A stretch of 64,000 bases of DNA from Pseudomonas sp. MAG733B (GCF_036884845.1 NZ_CP145732.1:2790001-2854000); one strand, 5' to 3'. Counted from the stretch's first letter, positions 38,801-47,288 are shown. Translations and numbers: made by a program. The notes: generated from the letters alone by a model not told the origin.

Positions 38801-41386
38801 TTGTCCGCCGACGAGCGCGCGATGCTCCATCAGGTGCACGAGGTTAGCGATTGGGTGCTCACCATTGATCGGAACCTTGGCATCGAATTTTTCGACCATC
38901 GGCGGCATTCAACGCGCCCCGACTACCTGATTGATCACTCGCCCGACATGGCCAACACAATGAGCCATCGGCTGGCAATCACGTCCCGTTCGGTGGCCGA
39001 GCTGGAATCATTGTTGGTGCCAATATTGGGCGAATACGGGCTACCTAATTCAGGTAGTCATGCATTGGTGATGCTGGATCAGCTTCGCTCGCTGTCTGGT
39101 CGGTTGGCCCTGAAGCTGTTGTCGTCGTCTTCGCAAAGAGCGGAGGCGATGGGACTCGCGCTTTCACGGTTGTTTCTTGAACATCAAGGTGTGTTTCAGA
39201 ACCAGGTTGTTGTGCCCTTGGATGCGCACCTGGAACTGTACAAGGCCCTTCGTCAGAACGCCGAGGAAATGGGAGATGAGGTCAATTTCCGGCGAACGGA
39301 TCTCGCACTGTTCGACCTTAATCCGACGACTCGGGTCGTGACCTGTAGGCTGGTCGAGGTGAAGTGTTACAGCCAGGTTGGGGACGTGGCAGCGTATGGG
39401 CAATTGAAGGTATCCATTGCTGAGCAGATCGCGCAGACGGAGCACGTTCTCGCCTACCACTTTGACCCTAGCTTGGCTGAAATAGATCGTCCGGATCGCC
39501 CAATCAAGAACCGTGACTTGGCAGCTCTGCTGGGTTTCTATTTGGACCGCTCGGAACGGTACGGTGTTGTTCTGCCCGAGGCTGCAGAAGAGGTGCACTT
39601 CTTCTTGCGCCGTTTGGATGAGCGGCCTTACACACTGCAGTTTACGCGGAGTGCCGTGGTGTTCGACTTCAGCAAGCCGGGCACGGAACCGGCCGAGCAT
39701 GAGAACGGTATCGAGTTCTACCGCATTGGCAGTGATCTGATTCGCCAACTGGTCGAATCCGCGGTGACCGACACCGAGACAATTGCGAGCTTGCAGAGTG
39801 CGCCGTCTACCGATACGGCGCGCGAGATCACCCAAGAACTGCTGCGTCGCAGGACTTTGGCACCAGCTGTCCCGACCTTTGAAACCGCTGCTTTCTTAAG
39901 CCCGCCTCGTGATCGAACTCTGGCATGGGGCGACAGTCCACGGGCTTCGCAAAGCCTATCAAACCTCGCGCCTGTAGTGCTGGTGTGCGAACCAGAGCCT
40001 GCTGTGGTGTTAGCCCCAGAGGTGATTGATCCGCCTCAGCTGCCGATCACGCCAGAGCCGAAGCATTCCGCCATGGCTGACACCGAGCCCGCACCTGCGT
40101 TATACGAAGAGAAGGTGGAGACTCCCATAGCCCCAACAGTCTCTGCTGCTTCGCCTGAAGTGGTTCAGCCTCTCAATAGCTGTGTCGCCTACGACATCAT
40201 GCTCGGCGCGACCGGATCAACGCCTCAATACGGTTTGCTCGGAGAGGTATCTGGGCGCAAGGTTGCTCTAGACCTGAACCAGACTCACACCATCAGTCTG
40301 TTCGGTGTGCAAGGGGGCGGAAAGAGCTACACGTTAGGCAGTATTGCGGAGATGGCCTCGTTGCCAATCCCAGGTATCAACTGCCTGCCTGAGCCGCTGT
40401 CTACGGTGATCTTCCATTACAGCCCGACCATGGACTACAAGCCCGAGTTCACGTCGATGGTGGGTGCCAACAGCGTTGAAGATCAGGTCCGAGCGCTGAA
40501 GGAGGTGTACGGCGCAGAACCGAAGGCTCTAACTGATGTCTTGTTGCTTGTGCCGGCAGATAAAATTGAAGAGAGGCGGGCGGAGTATCCGGACATCGAG
40601 GTGTTGCCACTGCAGTTCTCTGCATCGGAACTGAAGGCTTCGCACTGGAAGTTTCTGATGGGGGCCGTGGGCAATCAGGCCACCTACATCCGTCAGATCA
40701 TGCGCATCATGAAGTCCATGCGCGATGACATTACTCTGGAGGGGCTGCGAGTCGGTGTCGAGGCGTCGTCGATCCCGGAGCATCTGAAGGAGCTGGCCAG
40801 GATGCGTCTGGAGTTGGCTGCCGAATACATCAACGATTCAACTTCGCTCACCGAAGTGGTCAAGCCTGGTCGCTTGCTCATCGTGGACCTTCGAGATGAG
40901 TACATTGAGAAGGACCAGGCACTTGGACTCTTCGTCGTGCTCCTGCAGCTATTTGCAGAGGCACGAATCGAGGGGAGGAGCTTCAACAAGCTGGTGGTGT
41001 TCGATGAGGCGCACAAGTACATAGAAAGCCCAGACCTCGTTGCGGGGCTGGTCGAAGTTGTCCGTGAAATGCGCCACAAGGGCGTGAGCATCATGGTGGC
41101 TAGCCAGGATCCACCATCTGTTCCGGTCAGCCTGATAGAACTATCCACCCAGATCATCATGCACAAGTTCAATTCGCCCGCCTGGCTGAAGCACATCCAG
41201 AAGGCAAACGCTGCATTGGCCAATTTGACCCCTGAACGCATGGCTCTGCTCAAGGCCGGCGAGGCTTACATCTGGTCAAGCAAGGCCACTGACGAGGCGT
41301 TCTCTAAGGGGGCCGTAAAGCTCAGATGTCGGCCACGAGTAACCGAGCATGGCGGAGCAACTAGGGTCGCCGTTAGAAGCTCGTGA
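35831..41386 (+). CDS. mad8: MADS ATP-binding protein MAD8 (HerA/FtsK-like C-terminus)
   Basis: An 1851-residue protein, the largest in the window. The first 1400 residues have no domain I can name; a Pro-rich linker runs at about 1350-1440. The last 400 residues form a HerA/FtsK-type ATPase with Walker A GVQGGGKS (Lys1498) and Walker B LVVFDEAHK (Asp1725-Glu1726), followed by MRHKGVSIMVASQDP, a sensor-like strand. Such ATPases pump or clamp DNA, as in DptH-like and other restriction complexes. It ends the operon. Confidence 0.85.
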   Translation: MTQGLREITSQELSAALESVLLPRLCKVLATRDLGHCMRVTDLDRELMIRLAGGLRAAIPSANVVVLADDALRAHAPELAVTSTKLVELRNPLPNDELRPPLLVFVPNDLRASAEDSFGVATFEEVSIDGAYAELNTLVITQIPANLRVSVEACLGELRRSDSRWRYADDAAVARYLLTCQVNGFDPEAMGAALFEMALVPDFELFQQAERAPARLARNRECVEQVTWSTKTERVRALELGLLDPVFCKQLGEFFSRVGVANPKEWTQLIVRDRVNWPLAFNNWLFEDGGVNPDAIFIGDVELPDLPVVKDDNEDIRLAELIGHRVLPISKTGLKKFSVSFRVDPVPSKVEGLSRFVAEVVSRDNGPTGLRRRKAAWGKGADSGVIAFSSIGKIDWEEGWHFVRVYGETEDGDRIPLADGEGNLVRLNSDASETFANANESDLFYVVTDDEIEVEPPQRAVPREPSLMHALLRARFAAVAQDRDPSSVSITGCAWVERSSKAAASGETLEVRLGKEGKANVLVSAVLAGLERAFLGDPDGLNRLRLSINASGVTTRSTISFKWPTSDEAARFRESRAIFFGVVLQDDQRLIMQASDLLSLQEPAQNYAAAYLAWIDAVFVRCSSTDAVIVRQAFEELRCALTIDSVALVLEDYQGRRRDAVLLGPTHPLRASWHVAWSQLGQTWMERSQASGREFVVPTRDAVIKQLAPAAFPPVLPFGEELGRTALAVDNINPFWSLYAATDEKDPRGLVGEVCAALGLPEPAIGGATIDSAYLAARVQRYLIQHPYVETLTVNAFNAGRATALAEVLLALQRHPEFADLRYDIRLFVPDPAAPSTGDALLELLAPDSGNSAKEADAFCSPTDSHLHPKLRLAIRAIKEFRDEPESHTAHLSFLFDMFPAEEIRAVDVQESDDSSFVHGLVQPFQVDYVEDEQSITWLRRPLHGMAQPIEGAEALSDLMGGISRAVSVAVATVARSQYLPHARPVVALSLSADERAMLHQVHEVSDWVLTIDRNLGIEFFDHRRHSTRPDYLIDHSPDMANTMSHRLAITSRSVAELESLLVPILGEYGLPNSGSHALVMLDQLRSLSGRLALKLLSSSSQRAEAMGLALSRLFLEHQGVFQNQVVVPLDAHLELYKALRQNAEEMGDEVNFRRTDLALFDLNPTTRVVTCRLVEVKCYSQVGDVAAYGQLKVSIAEQIAQTEHVLAYHFDPSLAEIDRPDRPIKNRDLAALLGFYLDRSERYGVVLPEAAEEVHFFLRRLDERPYTLQFTRSAVVFDFSKPGTEPAEHENGIEFYRIGSDLIRQLVESAVTDTETIASLQSAPSTDTAREITQELLRRRTLAPAVPTFETAAFLSPPRDRTLAWGDSPRASQSLSNLAPVVLVCEPEPAVVLAPEVIDPPQLPITPEPKHSAMADTEPAPALYEEKVETPIAPTVSAASPEVVQPLNSCVAYDIMLGATGSTPQYGLLGEVSGRKVALDLNQTHTISLFGVQGGGKSYTLGSIAEMASLPIPGINCLPEPLSTVIFHYSPTMDYKPEFTSMVGANSVEDQVRALKEVYGAEPKALTDVLLLVPADKIEERRAEYPDIEVLPLQFSASELKASHWKFLMGAVGNQATYIRQIMRIMKSMRDDITLEGLRVGVEASSIPEHLKELARMRLELAAEYINDSTSLTEVVKPGRLLIVDLRDEYIEKDQALGLFVVLLQLFAEARIEGRSFNKLVVFDEAHKYIESPDLVAGLVEVVREMRHKGVSIMVASQDPPSVPVSLIELSTQIIMHKFNSPAWLKHIQKANAALANLTPERMALLKAGEAYIWSSKATDEAFSKGAVKLRCRPRVTEHGGATRVAVRSS

Positions 41387-41833
41387 TGGATGCATCATGA
41401 GCAGGCTCAATCACAATTAGCGAAGTAAATAAAAGAAAGGGGTAAGCGAAGTGCTTACACCTTCTATATTTAGGGCTATGGGGGGGCGCCCGGGGGAGCG
41501 CGGGTGTGTGATTTTTGTGCCAAGCTGTATTGAAAATACAAATGGGCGTTACCAATGACGGGACGAAGAGCAACGGTAATGGATGGTAGCGGAGTGCGAA
41601 CATCAGCAGCGAGAGGGTGACTGCACAGCATGCTAGAACGCCGAAAGACACAAAGAGCCCGAGCGAATACGGCTTTCAATTTACGTGACATCCCGCTTCC
41701 GGCGGGCTTTTTGGGCGCAAGCATCTCGGTGGAATTACCTAAGTATCTAAATTTCGCAATGTACTTCGATTGTCCTAGCATATTCCCTTAGACATTGTTT
41801 CAGTTGATACCAACGATGCGATGTGGAAAAACT
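41387..41833. other. Intergenic region after the MADS operon
   Basis: A 447-base stretch with overlapping frames on both strands and no convincing gene. A 52-codon frame from ATG 41630 to 41788 has no good ribosome-binding site and runs through the hairpin at 41691. The minus-strand frames at 41373-41651 and 41476-41781 overlap each other and look random. Confidence 0.45.
41691..41711 (+). terminator. Rho-independent terminator downstream of mad8
   Basis: Stem CCCGC / GCGGG with loop TTCCG and a CTTTTT tail. It lies 305 bases past mad8 and is the first candidate to stop the mad transcript. Confidence 0.65.
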
Positions 41834-42147
41834 ATGGAAAAACTTCTTCAGGGTAAGCGCTCAAAAAAACCTGGCCGACCTCGGTTAGAGACGCTGTTCG
41901 CTCGGTATGAAATACAGATCACAAGCTGGGATTTTAGCTGGTCATTCTGCCTAAATCGCCCCACGGATCGTGGCAAGGGAAGAGCCACTTCAAGGAGATG
42001 GCAACCTTAACCTTGGATGGGCGTGTTATTGAGCCAGAGGGATTCAAATATCCAAAAGCACTCCTGCGGCTAGTAGCTGATCCATGGCTGGAAACCTTGA
42101 TAGAGCAACCAATGGCCATCGGCTCAGTCCACATCAATGACAAATAG
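41834..42147 (+). pseudogene. Frameshifted small hypothetical gene
   Basis: One frame reads MEKLLQGKRSKKPGRPRLET to about ITSWDFSWSF, then hits a stop at 42010. The sense continues in another frame from about 41947 (LPKSPHGSWQGKSHF, ATLTLDGRVIEPEGFKYPKALL, MAIGSVHINDK) to the stop at 42147. Joined, these make one protein of about 104 residues, so I read a single-base indel near 41945-41955. The basic GRPR start resembles an AT-hook. No recognised family. Confidence 0.55.
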
Positions 42148-42175
42148 TTCACGGTTATGTGTGTATTCCCAGCTA

Positions 42176-42640
42176 TCAGATGCCAATGCTGGTGAGCGCG
42201 GCAAATCGACTGTTATCTGTCGAGCTCAATGGAACACCGTTGCGGTATCGCAAAGCTTTGATCAAAGACCTCCATTTAAGTACGGCCCCAGAATAATTCA
42301 CCCATACCCGAATCCGTTCCATATCATCCAGGCTGACGCCATCGCTGTGTCGATCATAGAGCTGCGTGGTGAGGGTGGACGCGTGGTTGGCCATCGCTGC
42401 CGCGTTCTCCAGCGTGCCGCCGTTTTTCAGGTAGGCTGTGATTCCGGTCGCTCGAAACGTGTGAATGCCGATCAAACGTCTGGATTCCAACGGCTAGGCG
42501 CGCCGGCGTTCCATGGCGTCGGCGTCGGCGTCGGCGTTGGCGTTGGCATTGGCATGTGGCTGGGCGGTAGCGCTCAGCTGCCCGGTGCCGCGTTGAATCG
42601 TACGAAACAGCGGCGCTTTCAGATCGCTTTCGATGCCGGT
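42176..42640 (-). pseudogene. Tyrosine recombinase remnant (C-terminal part)
   Basis: The frame from 42640 down carries integrase sequence: SDLKAPLFRTIQRGTGQLS, then a repeat-expanded stretch and MERRRA. After an in-frame TAG at 42494-42496 it carries the catalytic box HTFRATGITAYLKNGGTLE and NHASTLTTQLYD, with the nucleophilic Tyr. The N-terminal half and box I are gone, and the tail after ERIRV is unrelated. It is dead as a recombinase and marks an earlier insertion event here. Confidence 0.75.
42515..42556. repeat. Hexanucleotide tandem repeat (7 units)
   Basis: Seven consecutive 6-base units: GGCGTC three times, GGCGTT twice, GGCATT, GGCATG. It lies inside the recombinase remnant, where it expands an Ala-Asn/Ala-Asp stretch on the minus strand. 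Gradual change of the unit along the array suggests slippage followed by point mutation. Confidence 0.8.
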
Positions 42641-42789
42641 TTACACTCCCCCCTAAGCAATCGTCTTGGTTTGGTCATGCCTTAGCTGATACGTGCACAT
42701 TCAAATTTATCTTCCCTTTCCGCTTGATAAGTGACACTCATAGTGCAACAGTATTAGTAGAGCACCCTAACTGATACGGAAGGCACATC

Positions 42790-43407
42790 ATGTTCATCCG
42801 CGCATATCTCCGAGCATCCACTGAAGAACAAGACGCCAGTCGCGCCCAAGCCTCGCTTGACCAGTTCGCCAGCGAACATAACAAGGTCATCGCGAGCGTG
42901 TATTTGGAGAATGCCAGCGGCGCCTCCGCAGACCGGCCAGAGTTGCTGCGTCTGCTCAAAGATGCGCGCAAGGGTGACGTGCTGCTGGTGGAGTCGATAG
43001 ACCGGCTCTCCCGCTTGCCGGTGGAGGACTGGCAGAAGCTCAAGGCCACAATTGATTCCAAGGGCCTGCGCATCGTCGCGCTCGATCTCCCGACCAGTCA
43101 CCAGGGAATGCAGGACACGAAGGGCGACGAGTTCACCGGGCGGATGCTTGGCGCTATCAACTCGATGCTGGTGGAAATGATGGCAGCCATTGCGCGCAAG
43201 GATTACGAGCAACGTCGCGAGCGTCAGGCCCAAGGTATCGAGAAGGCCAAAGCTGCCGGTAAGTATCAGGGCCGGCCGATTGATGAAGATCTACACAAGC
43301 GCGTTACGGAGCTGCTCGGTGCAGGCCTTGGCATCCGCGCAACAGCCAGGCACGCTAACTGCTCAACCACCACAGTCCTCAGGATCAGGGACTTGGCCAG
43401 CGCCTGA
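42790..43407 (+). CDS. Serine recombinase (resolvase/invertase family)
   Basis: A 205-residue small serine recombinase. The catalytic Ser10 lies in IRAYLRAST, and the core continues with VLLVESIDRLSRLPVEDW. The C-terminal helix-turn-helix (GIRATARHANCSTTTVLRIRDL) binds its site. Length and layout fit transposon resolvases. No transposase gene is beside it, so its partner element may be lost or may be the short inverted-repeat unit just downstream. Confidence 0.9.
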   Translation: MFIRAYLRASTEEQDASRAQASLDQFASEHNKVIASVYLENASGASADRPELLRLLKDARKGDVLLVESIDRLSRLPVEDWQKLKATIDSKGLRIVALDLPTSHQGMQDTKGDEFTGRMLGAINSMLVEMMAAIARKDYEQRRERQAQGIEKAKAAGKYQGRPIDEDLHKRVTELLGAGLGIRATARHANCSTTTVLRIRDLASA

Positions 43408-43422
43408 ATGCGAATCCATGGT

Positions 43423-43489
43423 CGATTTCTGCCTGTCGCCGCTGTCAGCTATGGGTCGTTCTCTCGCCCCTTCTAACAGGCAGAAATCG
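43423..43489. repeat. 14-bp perfect inverted repeat
   Basis: CGATTTCTGCCTGT (43423-43436) and ACAGGCAGAAATCG (43476-43489), beginning 16 bases after the serine recombinase stop. Its right arm abuts the next inverted-repeat unit. It could be a recombination site or a transposon end. Confidence 0.7.
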
Positions 43490-43673
43490 GCCGATTCTGT
43501 TGAAAAAGTCGCTTCTTCCAGAGTGCCCGGACACTGACCGCTGAAAACGCCTTTTTTACGCGCCACTACGCGAAATCTGAGCCCGGAGCCTTCTGTTCAA
43601 CGCAAAGATTTCAATCTCAAGCGCGAACTTTTTGTCGTGGAAACCATGACGGATTTTTTCAACAGAATCGGCC
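43489..43673. repeat. 185-bp MITE-like unit with 22-bp terminal inverted repeats
   Basis: The left end, GGCCGATTCTGTTGAAAAAG(TC) at 43489-43510, and the right end at 43652-43673 match in 21 of 22 positions as inverted repeats. The inside has no gene. Size, end symmetry and position beside a recombinase suggest a small non-autonomous transposable element. I do not recognise the parent family. Confidence 0.55.
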
Positions 43674-43855
43674 AAAAGCAGACTTTGCGCGCTCAGTGTT
43701 CGGCAAAGCTCCTGGCGGTAAGGGCCTCGTTGACAGCACCCTGAACACAACTTTTTCAAACTCGTCATTTTCAGGTGGAATCAATAGTGTCACTTTGATA
43801 GCTTCTATGCCCGTAGTTCGCCCCTAAAACAGGAAAGTTCTTTCGAGAAGGAATC

Positions 43856-45325
43856 ATGGGCCCACAATACGAACAAAAGTCGCTATCTCCATTGGCGAAC
43901 CTTATCGTTGATCGCGCGATCGAGAACACCAATCGAAAACTGATCGCCGGCTTTCGCAACAAGAAGAACTCCCGCCCGAACGCTAAGACAGCCGACCCTT
44001 TGCAGGCGGGCAAGGACACCCTTGCCGCCACGTCGGCGAAAAGTGCGATGGATGTTGCTAATCGGGGGGTAGCGTGGAAGGAGATTCTGCTCAAAAGCTT
44101 GTCAGCGGGAATCGGTTCACTTGCTACCTTGCAGTTCGATGGAGAGTTCGATCTCAGCGCTGCCGACACCTCCCGTACCAGCCAACTGCCCGAGAAGCCA
44201 GGCGTTTATGTGGTGTATGACACGAGCGGCAAGCTGGTCTATATCGGCGATAGCACCAACATGCGGCAGCGTTGGCAGGACGGACACCTGAACGACCATC
44301 GCAATGGCAACAAAAAGGGCGAACCGTACAAGCTTTCCGAGCAACTGGAAGCGGGATGCAAGGTGAAATTCGTGACCATGGACTCGGCCGAAACAGCTGC
44401 TGCCCTGGAAGCACACCTCATCAAAACTGAAAACCCGCCCATCAACAAGCGCCAGGAACTGCATCAGGAACAAGGCACTCGCAGCAACATCGAAGCCAAA
44501 AAGCTCAAAGACACCCTGGGCAATGCCACTGACGTCGCTCTGGGTGCTGGCAAAGAAGCGTTGAAAAACTCAGGCTGGCAGTTGCTGGAACAACTGACTT
44601 CAGCCGCGATCATGGCCGTTAAAGACGAACTGGTCGACGTGTTCATGGGTGGCGCTGCTCGCCTGAAACAGCGCGTGGAGCGCTTCCTCAAAAAGATCTG
44701 GGCGGTGATCGAAAAAATCATCGAGGCGCCCCTGAAGCTGCTCAACGGCATCGTCGAATTCATCGTCAATGCCTTGTCCAAGGCGATTCGCCAAGTCTAC
44801 AACCTCGCCCGCAACCTTTTCGACCTCGCTCACGGCGCCTGGCAACTGTACAAAGGCGCGCAATCGATGAGCCGGGAAGAGTTGATTCAGAAGATCGTCG
44901 AGACTGTAGTCGTCAGTGGCACGCTGGTGCTCTGGGACGGCCTGGAACCGGTGATCGAGTCGCAATTGATTCCGCTGACCGGGGTGGCAGCACCCTATAT
45001 ATCCTGCGTGTTGTCGGCCATCGGTTTCGGGCTGTGCAGTTATCACTTGCAGAACCTCGTGCCCCCTATCGTTGCCTACTTGGTGGATTTCAAAACCGGG
45101 TGGAGCGAGGCGCTGGAAGCCAAACGAGAGGCGGCGCTGCAGCTTATCAAGGTGCAGGAAAACGAATGGCTGATGGCCGAAGGGCTGATCGAATATGCAC
45201 ATTCGGTAGATGTGCTGGCCAGGGAAGCAATAGACCACCGCGAACGGCTGGCTCGGCACACCAGTGTGCGTGCAATCGATTTTTCGGCACTTTTGCCAAC
45301 CAAACGTATTTCGCAGGAGTCCTGA
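43856..45325 (+). CDS. GIY-YIG nuclease domain protein with membrane-associated C-terminus
   Basis: A 489-residue protein. A GIY-YIG nuclease domain spans about residues 108-200: GVYVVY (116-121), YIG (129-131), Arg137 and the metal-binding Glu185 in LEAHLIK, followed by NPPINKR. After a linker comes a long helical part with hydrophobic stretches at about 295-310 and 370-425 (LTGVAAPYISCVLSAIGFGLCSY, LVPPIVAYLV), so it is likely tied to the inner membrane. The start ATG 43856 has AAGGAA 4 bases ahead. It ends one base before the next gene, forming a two-gene unit. I know no named system with this pair. Confidence 0.82.
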   Translation: MGPQYEQKSLSPLANLIVDRAIENTNRKLIAGFRNKKNSRPNAKTADPLQAGKDTLAATSAKSAMDVANRGVAWKEILLKSLSAGIGSLATLQFDGEFDLSAADTSRTSQLPEKPGVYVVYDTSGKLVYIGDSTNMRQRWQDGHLNDHRNGNKKGEPYKLSEQLEAGCKVKFVTMDSAETAAALEAHLIKTENPPINKRQELHQEQGTRSNIEAKKLKDTLGNATDVALGAGKEALKNSGWQLLEQLTSAAIMAVKDELVDVFMGGAARLKQRVERFLKKIWAVIEKIIEAPLKLLNGIVEFIVNALSKAIRQVYNLARNLFDLAHGAWQLYKGAQSMSREELIQKIVETVVVSGTLVLWDGLEPVIESQLIPLTGVAAPYISCVLSAIGFGLCSYHLQNLVPPIVAYLVDFKTGWSEALEAKREAALQLIKVQENEWLMAEGLIEYAHSVDVLAREAIDHRERLARHTSVRAIDFSALLPTKRISQES

Positions 45326-45326
45326 C

Positions 45327-46301
45327 GTGTTCAATTTTCTGGGTGGCAGGGTCGTACTTACCGTGTCGCCGGCCGATGAAGTAGCCCTTCAACCGGTACA
45401 GCAGTTGCTGCCGGCGCCGCGTTCCGAAGAGAACCAGCTGAAAGACTTCCATGAAGGCCTGCAAAAGCTCAACGCCGCGATACAGCGTGGTTCGAAGACC
45501 AGAGCGCAATTGAACGACTTTCAGAACCAGGGCAGCTGGGACTCTTTCTGGGGCGGCTTGTCGGGCAGGAATGACAAAGACTTGGCCAAATTGCTGACCG
45601 AATTTGGCGCGAGCCTTGAGGTGACGCAGAGCGTGGTGCAACTGGTCACCCAGGTGCATACCGTGAACAACAATGTACTGCGCGGTTTCAATGATGCCCT
45701 GGTACGCGAGATCGAACGCCTGCAAGCGGATACACAGACCCTGGAAGGCAACCAGAACGGGGCGTTGGTGGTGCTCTACGAGTTCAAACATCAGATCGAC
45801 GAACTGTTGGCGTTGGCAGACGGGTATGAGTACTGCAGGCATGCAGTGAACCAATTGGCTACCGCGCAGAATAACCATGAGACGGAGTTGCAGGCATTGG
45901 GCCTGGCCTTCTTGAATGGCACCCGGATGCAGGAACAACTCAACGCGGCGTCCTCGCGTCAGTTAGTCCAGCAAGGGGAGGTTCAGCGGACCCAGCAGAA
46001 GCAGGTCGAGCGAGTGACCAAGCTGCTCGGCAGTGAAATCCAGGCGAGGGAACGCCTGTCGACCTCTACGGCGGCGTCATTGAAAGAAGTGAGCGACGCA
46101 TGCGAGGCGCTAGCCCAGCGTCTGGAACACGTCGAGTCAAAGATGGGCGAATTACTGGAAAACCAGCAACAAACCCAGGCTCGAATCGAGCAGCTAGAAG
46201 CGCAGTTGCTGGCCAAACCGGGCTGGCTGCGGCAGCAGGTCGTGGCCCTTGTCGCGGTGGTGTTTTCAGGCGCGGCGCTCGCCTCGATGTTTGCCTTTTG
46301 A
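45327..46301 (+). CDS. Coiled-coil protein with C-terminal membrane anchor
   Basis: A 324-residue protein from GTG 45327 (CAGGAG ahead). Long helices run from about residue 30. Strong coiled coil appears at 215-295 (ERLSTSTAASLKEVSDACEA, LEHVESKMGELLENQQ), and a single transmembrane segment ends the protein (VVALVAVVFSGAALASMFAF), so it is tail-anchored with most of its mass in the cytoplasm. It follows the GIY-YIG gene by one base, so the two almost surely act together. No known domain. A sensor or scaffold for the nuclease is inference. Confidence 0.75.
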   Translation: MFNFLGGRVVLTVSPADEVALQPVQQLLPAPRSEENQLKDFHEGLQKLNAAIQRGSKTRAQLNDFQNQGSWDSFWGGLSGRNDKDLAKLLTEFGASLEVTQSVVQLVTQVHTVNNNVLRGFNDALVREIERLQADTQTLEGNQNGALVVLYEFKHQIDELLALADGYEYCRHAVNQLATAQNNHETELQALGLAFLNGTRMQEQLNAASSRQLVQQGEVQRTQQKQVERVTKLLGSEIQARERLSTSTAASLKEVSDACEALAQRLEHVESKMGELLENQQQTQARIEQLEAQLLAKPGWLRQQVVALVAVVFSGAALASMFAF

Positions 46302-46580
46302 TGCAAGCGCGTGGGGAGTATCGACCTCGACGACTCTCACCATCTGAATCGTTCCTGGTCTCGTAGATTCCTCCAAGCCGGTTAGTGGGTTCTGCTTTGC
46401 ATCGACTGCTGCCCCTACCGAGACCGCGCTAGCCAGAGTGATCGCGGTCTTCGGTGCGGCGAAGCCGCACTGCGCTTATTTGTTTGCCAATCGCCGGGCC
46501 AATCGCATGAAAGTGCTGGTAGGTTGGTCCATTTAGAGGGGGACTGACAAGCAATAATTTATGAGCCTGTCAGAATTTCA

Positions 46581-47288
46581 TCAGTTCCCAAAGGACTGTT
46601 GATATACCCATGTTTGCGGTAATTTTCGACCTTGCAGGGTGCAGTCGATACAGGTCAATTTTTTTGGATCGGTCCCATCAAATGCCAACGTTTGTCCGTA
46701 TTTTCTGACGTTGTTTTCGGTGTAAACCTCGGTCCAGATTAGTGAGGAGCCTTTTCGACGTCCTTCGAAAATGACGAACTTCTCGCGATCGGCGCTCGAC
46801 CAAATCATTGAACCATTCCCTTCTTTCCCAATTTTCAGTACGAAATGGTCAAGGTTGTATCCAGTTGCTTCGTATACCCCATCCTTCGGGCCATTCTCTC
46901 CGCAGCAATCCTCTGCTTGGCCGACAACAACCCCCTTTGACCATAGTCCTTGGCCAATCACGTTTGGCATTTTTCCCCACCCCGAGCTGAGCACGGCGTG
47001 ATACATGGGTTTTGCTTCGGCAAAACTTGCGAAGTGCTGTCCCTGTGCATCATTCAAATAGAGATATTTTTTGCCCTCAGGGTACTCGACCTCGAAATCT
47101 GTTTCTCGAATCCCAGTTGACGAGCTTTCAATGAGATGAGCGCCGTTTCCTTTGATCAGCAAAGTCATGTCCATAAGGGGAGCATAGGATCGATATTTAT
47201 AGGCACCATTCGCGTCGAACGTTGCTTCGCTCGCGTTCACAATGCATGTAGTAAAAAAAGTAATTAAAGCGAAATTCGCTAATTTCAA
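46581..47288 (-). CDS. Secreted protein with C-terminal Cys-pair motif, 235 aa
   Basis: A 235-residue protein with a Sec signal (residues 1-19, cleaved after VNA), so periplasmic or exported. It is beta-rich, with a Cys pair DCCGENGP in the middle and a C-terminal motif TCIDCTLQGRKLPQTWVYQ. The next gene ends in a similar motif (LDCLNCGLGSGLPNTWQFF), so they are probably related. Codon use is more AT-rich than the core. Role unknown. Confidence 0.65.
   Translation of the reverse strand: MKLANFALITFFTTCIVNASEATFDANGAYKYRSYAPLMDMTLLIKGNGAHLIESSSTGIRETDFEVEYPEGKKYLYLNDAQGQHFASFAEAKPMYHAVLSSGWGKMPNVIGQGLWSKGVVVGQAEDCCGENGPKDGVYEATGYNLDHFVLKIGKEGNGSMIWSSADREKFVIFEGRRKGSSLIWTEVYTENNVRKYGQTLAFDGTDPKKLTCIDCTLQGRKLPQTWVYQQSFGN

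Noticed and set aside
24351..41386. Ordinary type I restriction-modification system
   Set aside because: HsdM and HsdS relatives are present but no HsdR helicase-nuclease; the kinase, OLD-like ATPase and HerA-like genes fit MADS better.
24351..41386. BREX type 2 (Pgl) system
   Set aside because: The kinase resembles PglW, but there is no PglZ phosphatase, no BrxC/PglY in the usual form and no PglX-type methylase.
41373..41781. Two overlapping minus-strand frames after mad8
   Set aside because: They overlap each other in different frames, lack ribosome-binding sites and have random-looking composition.
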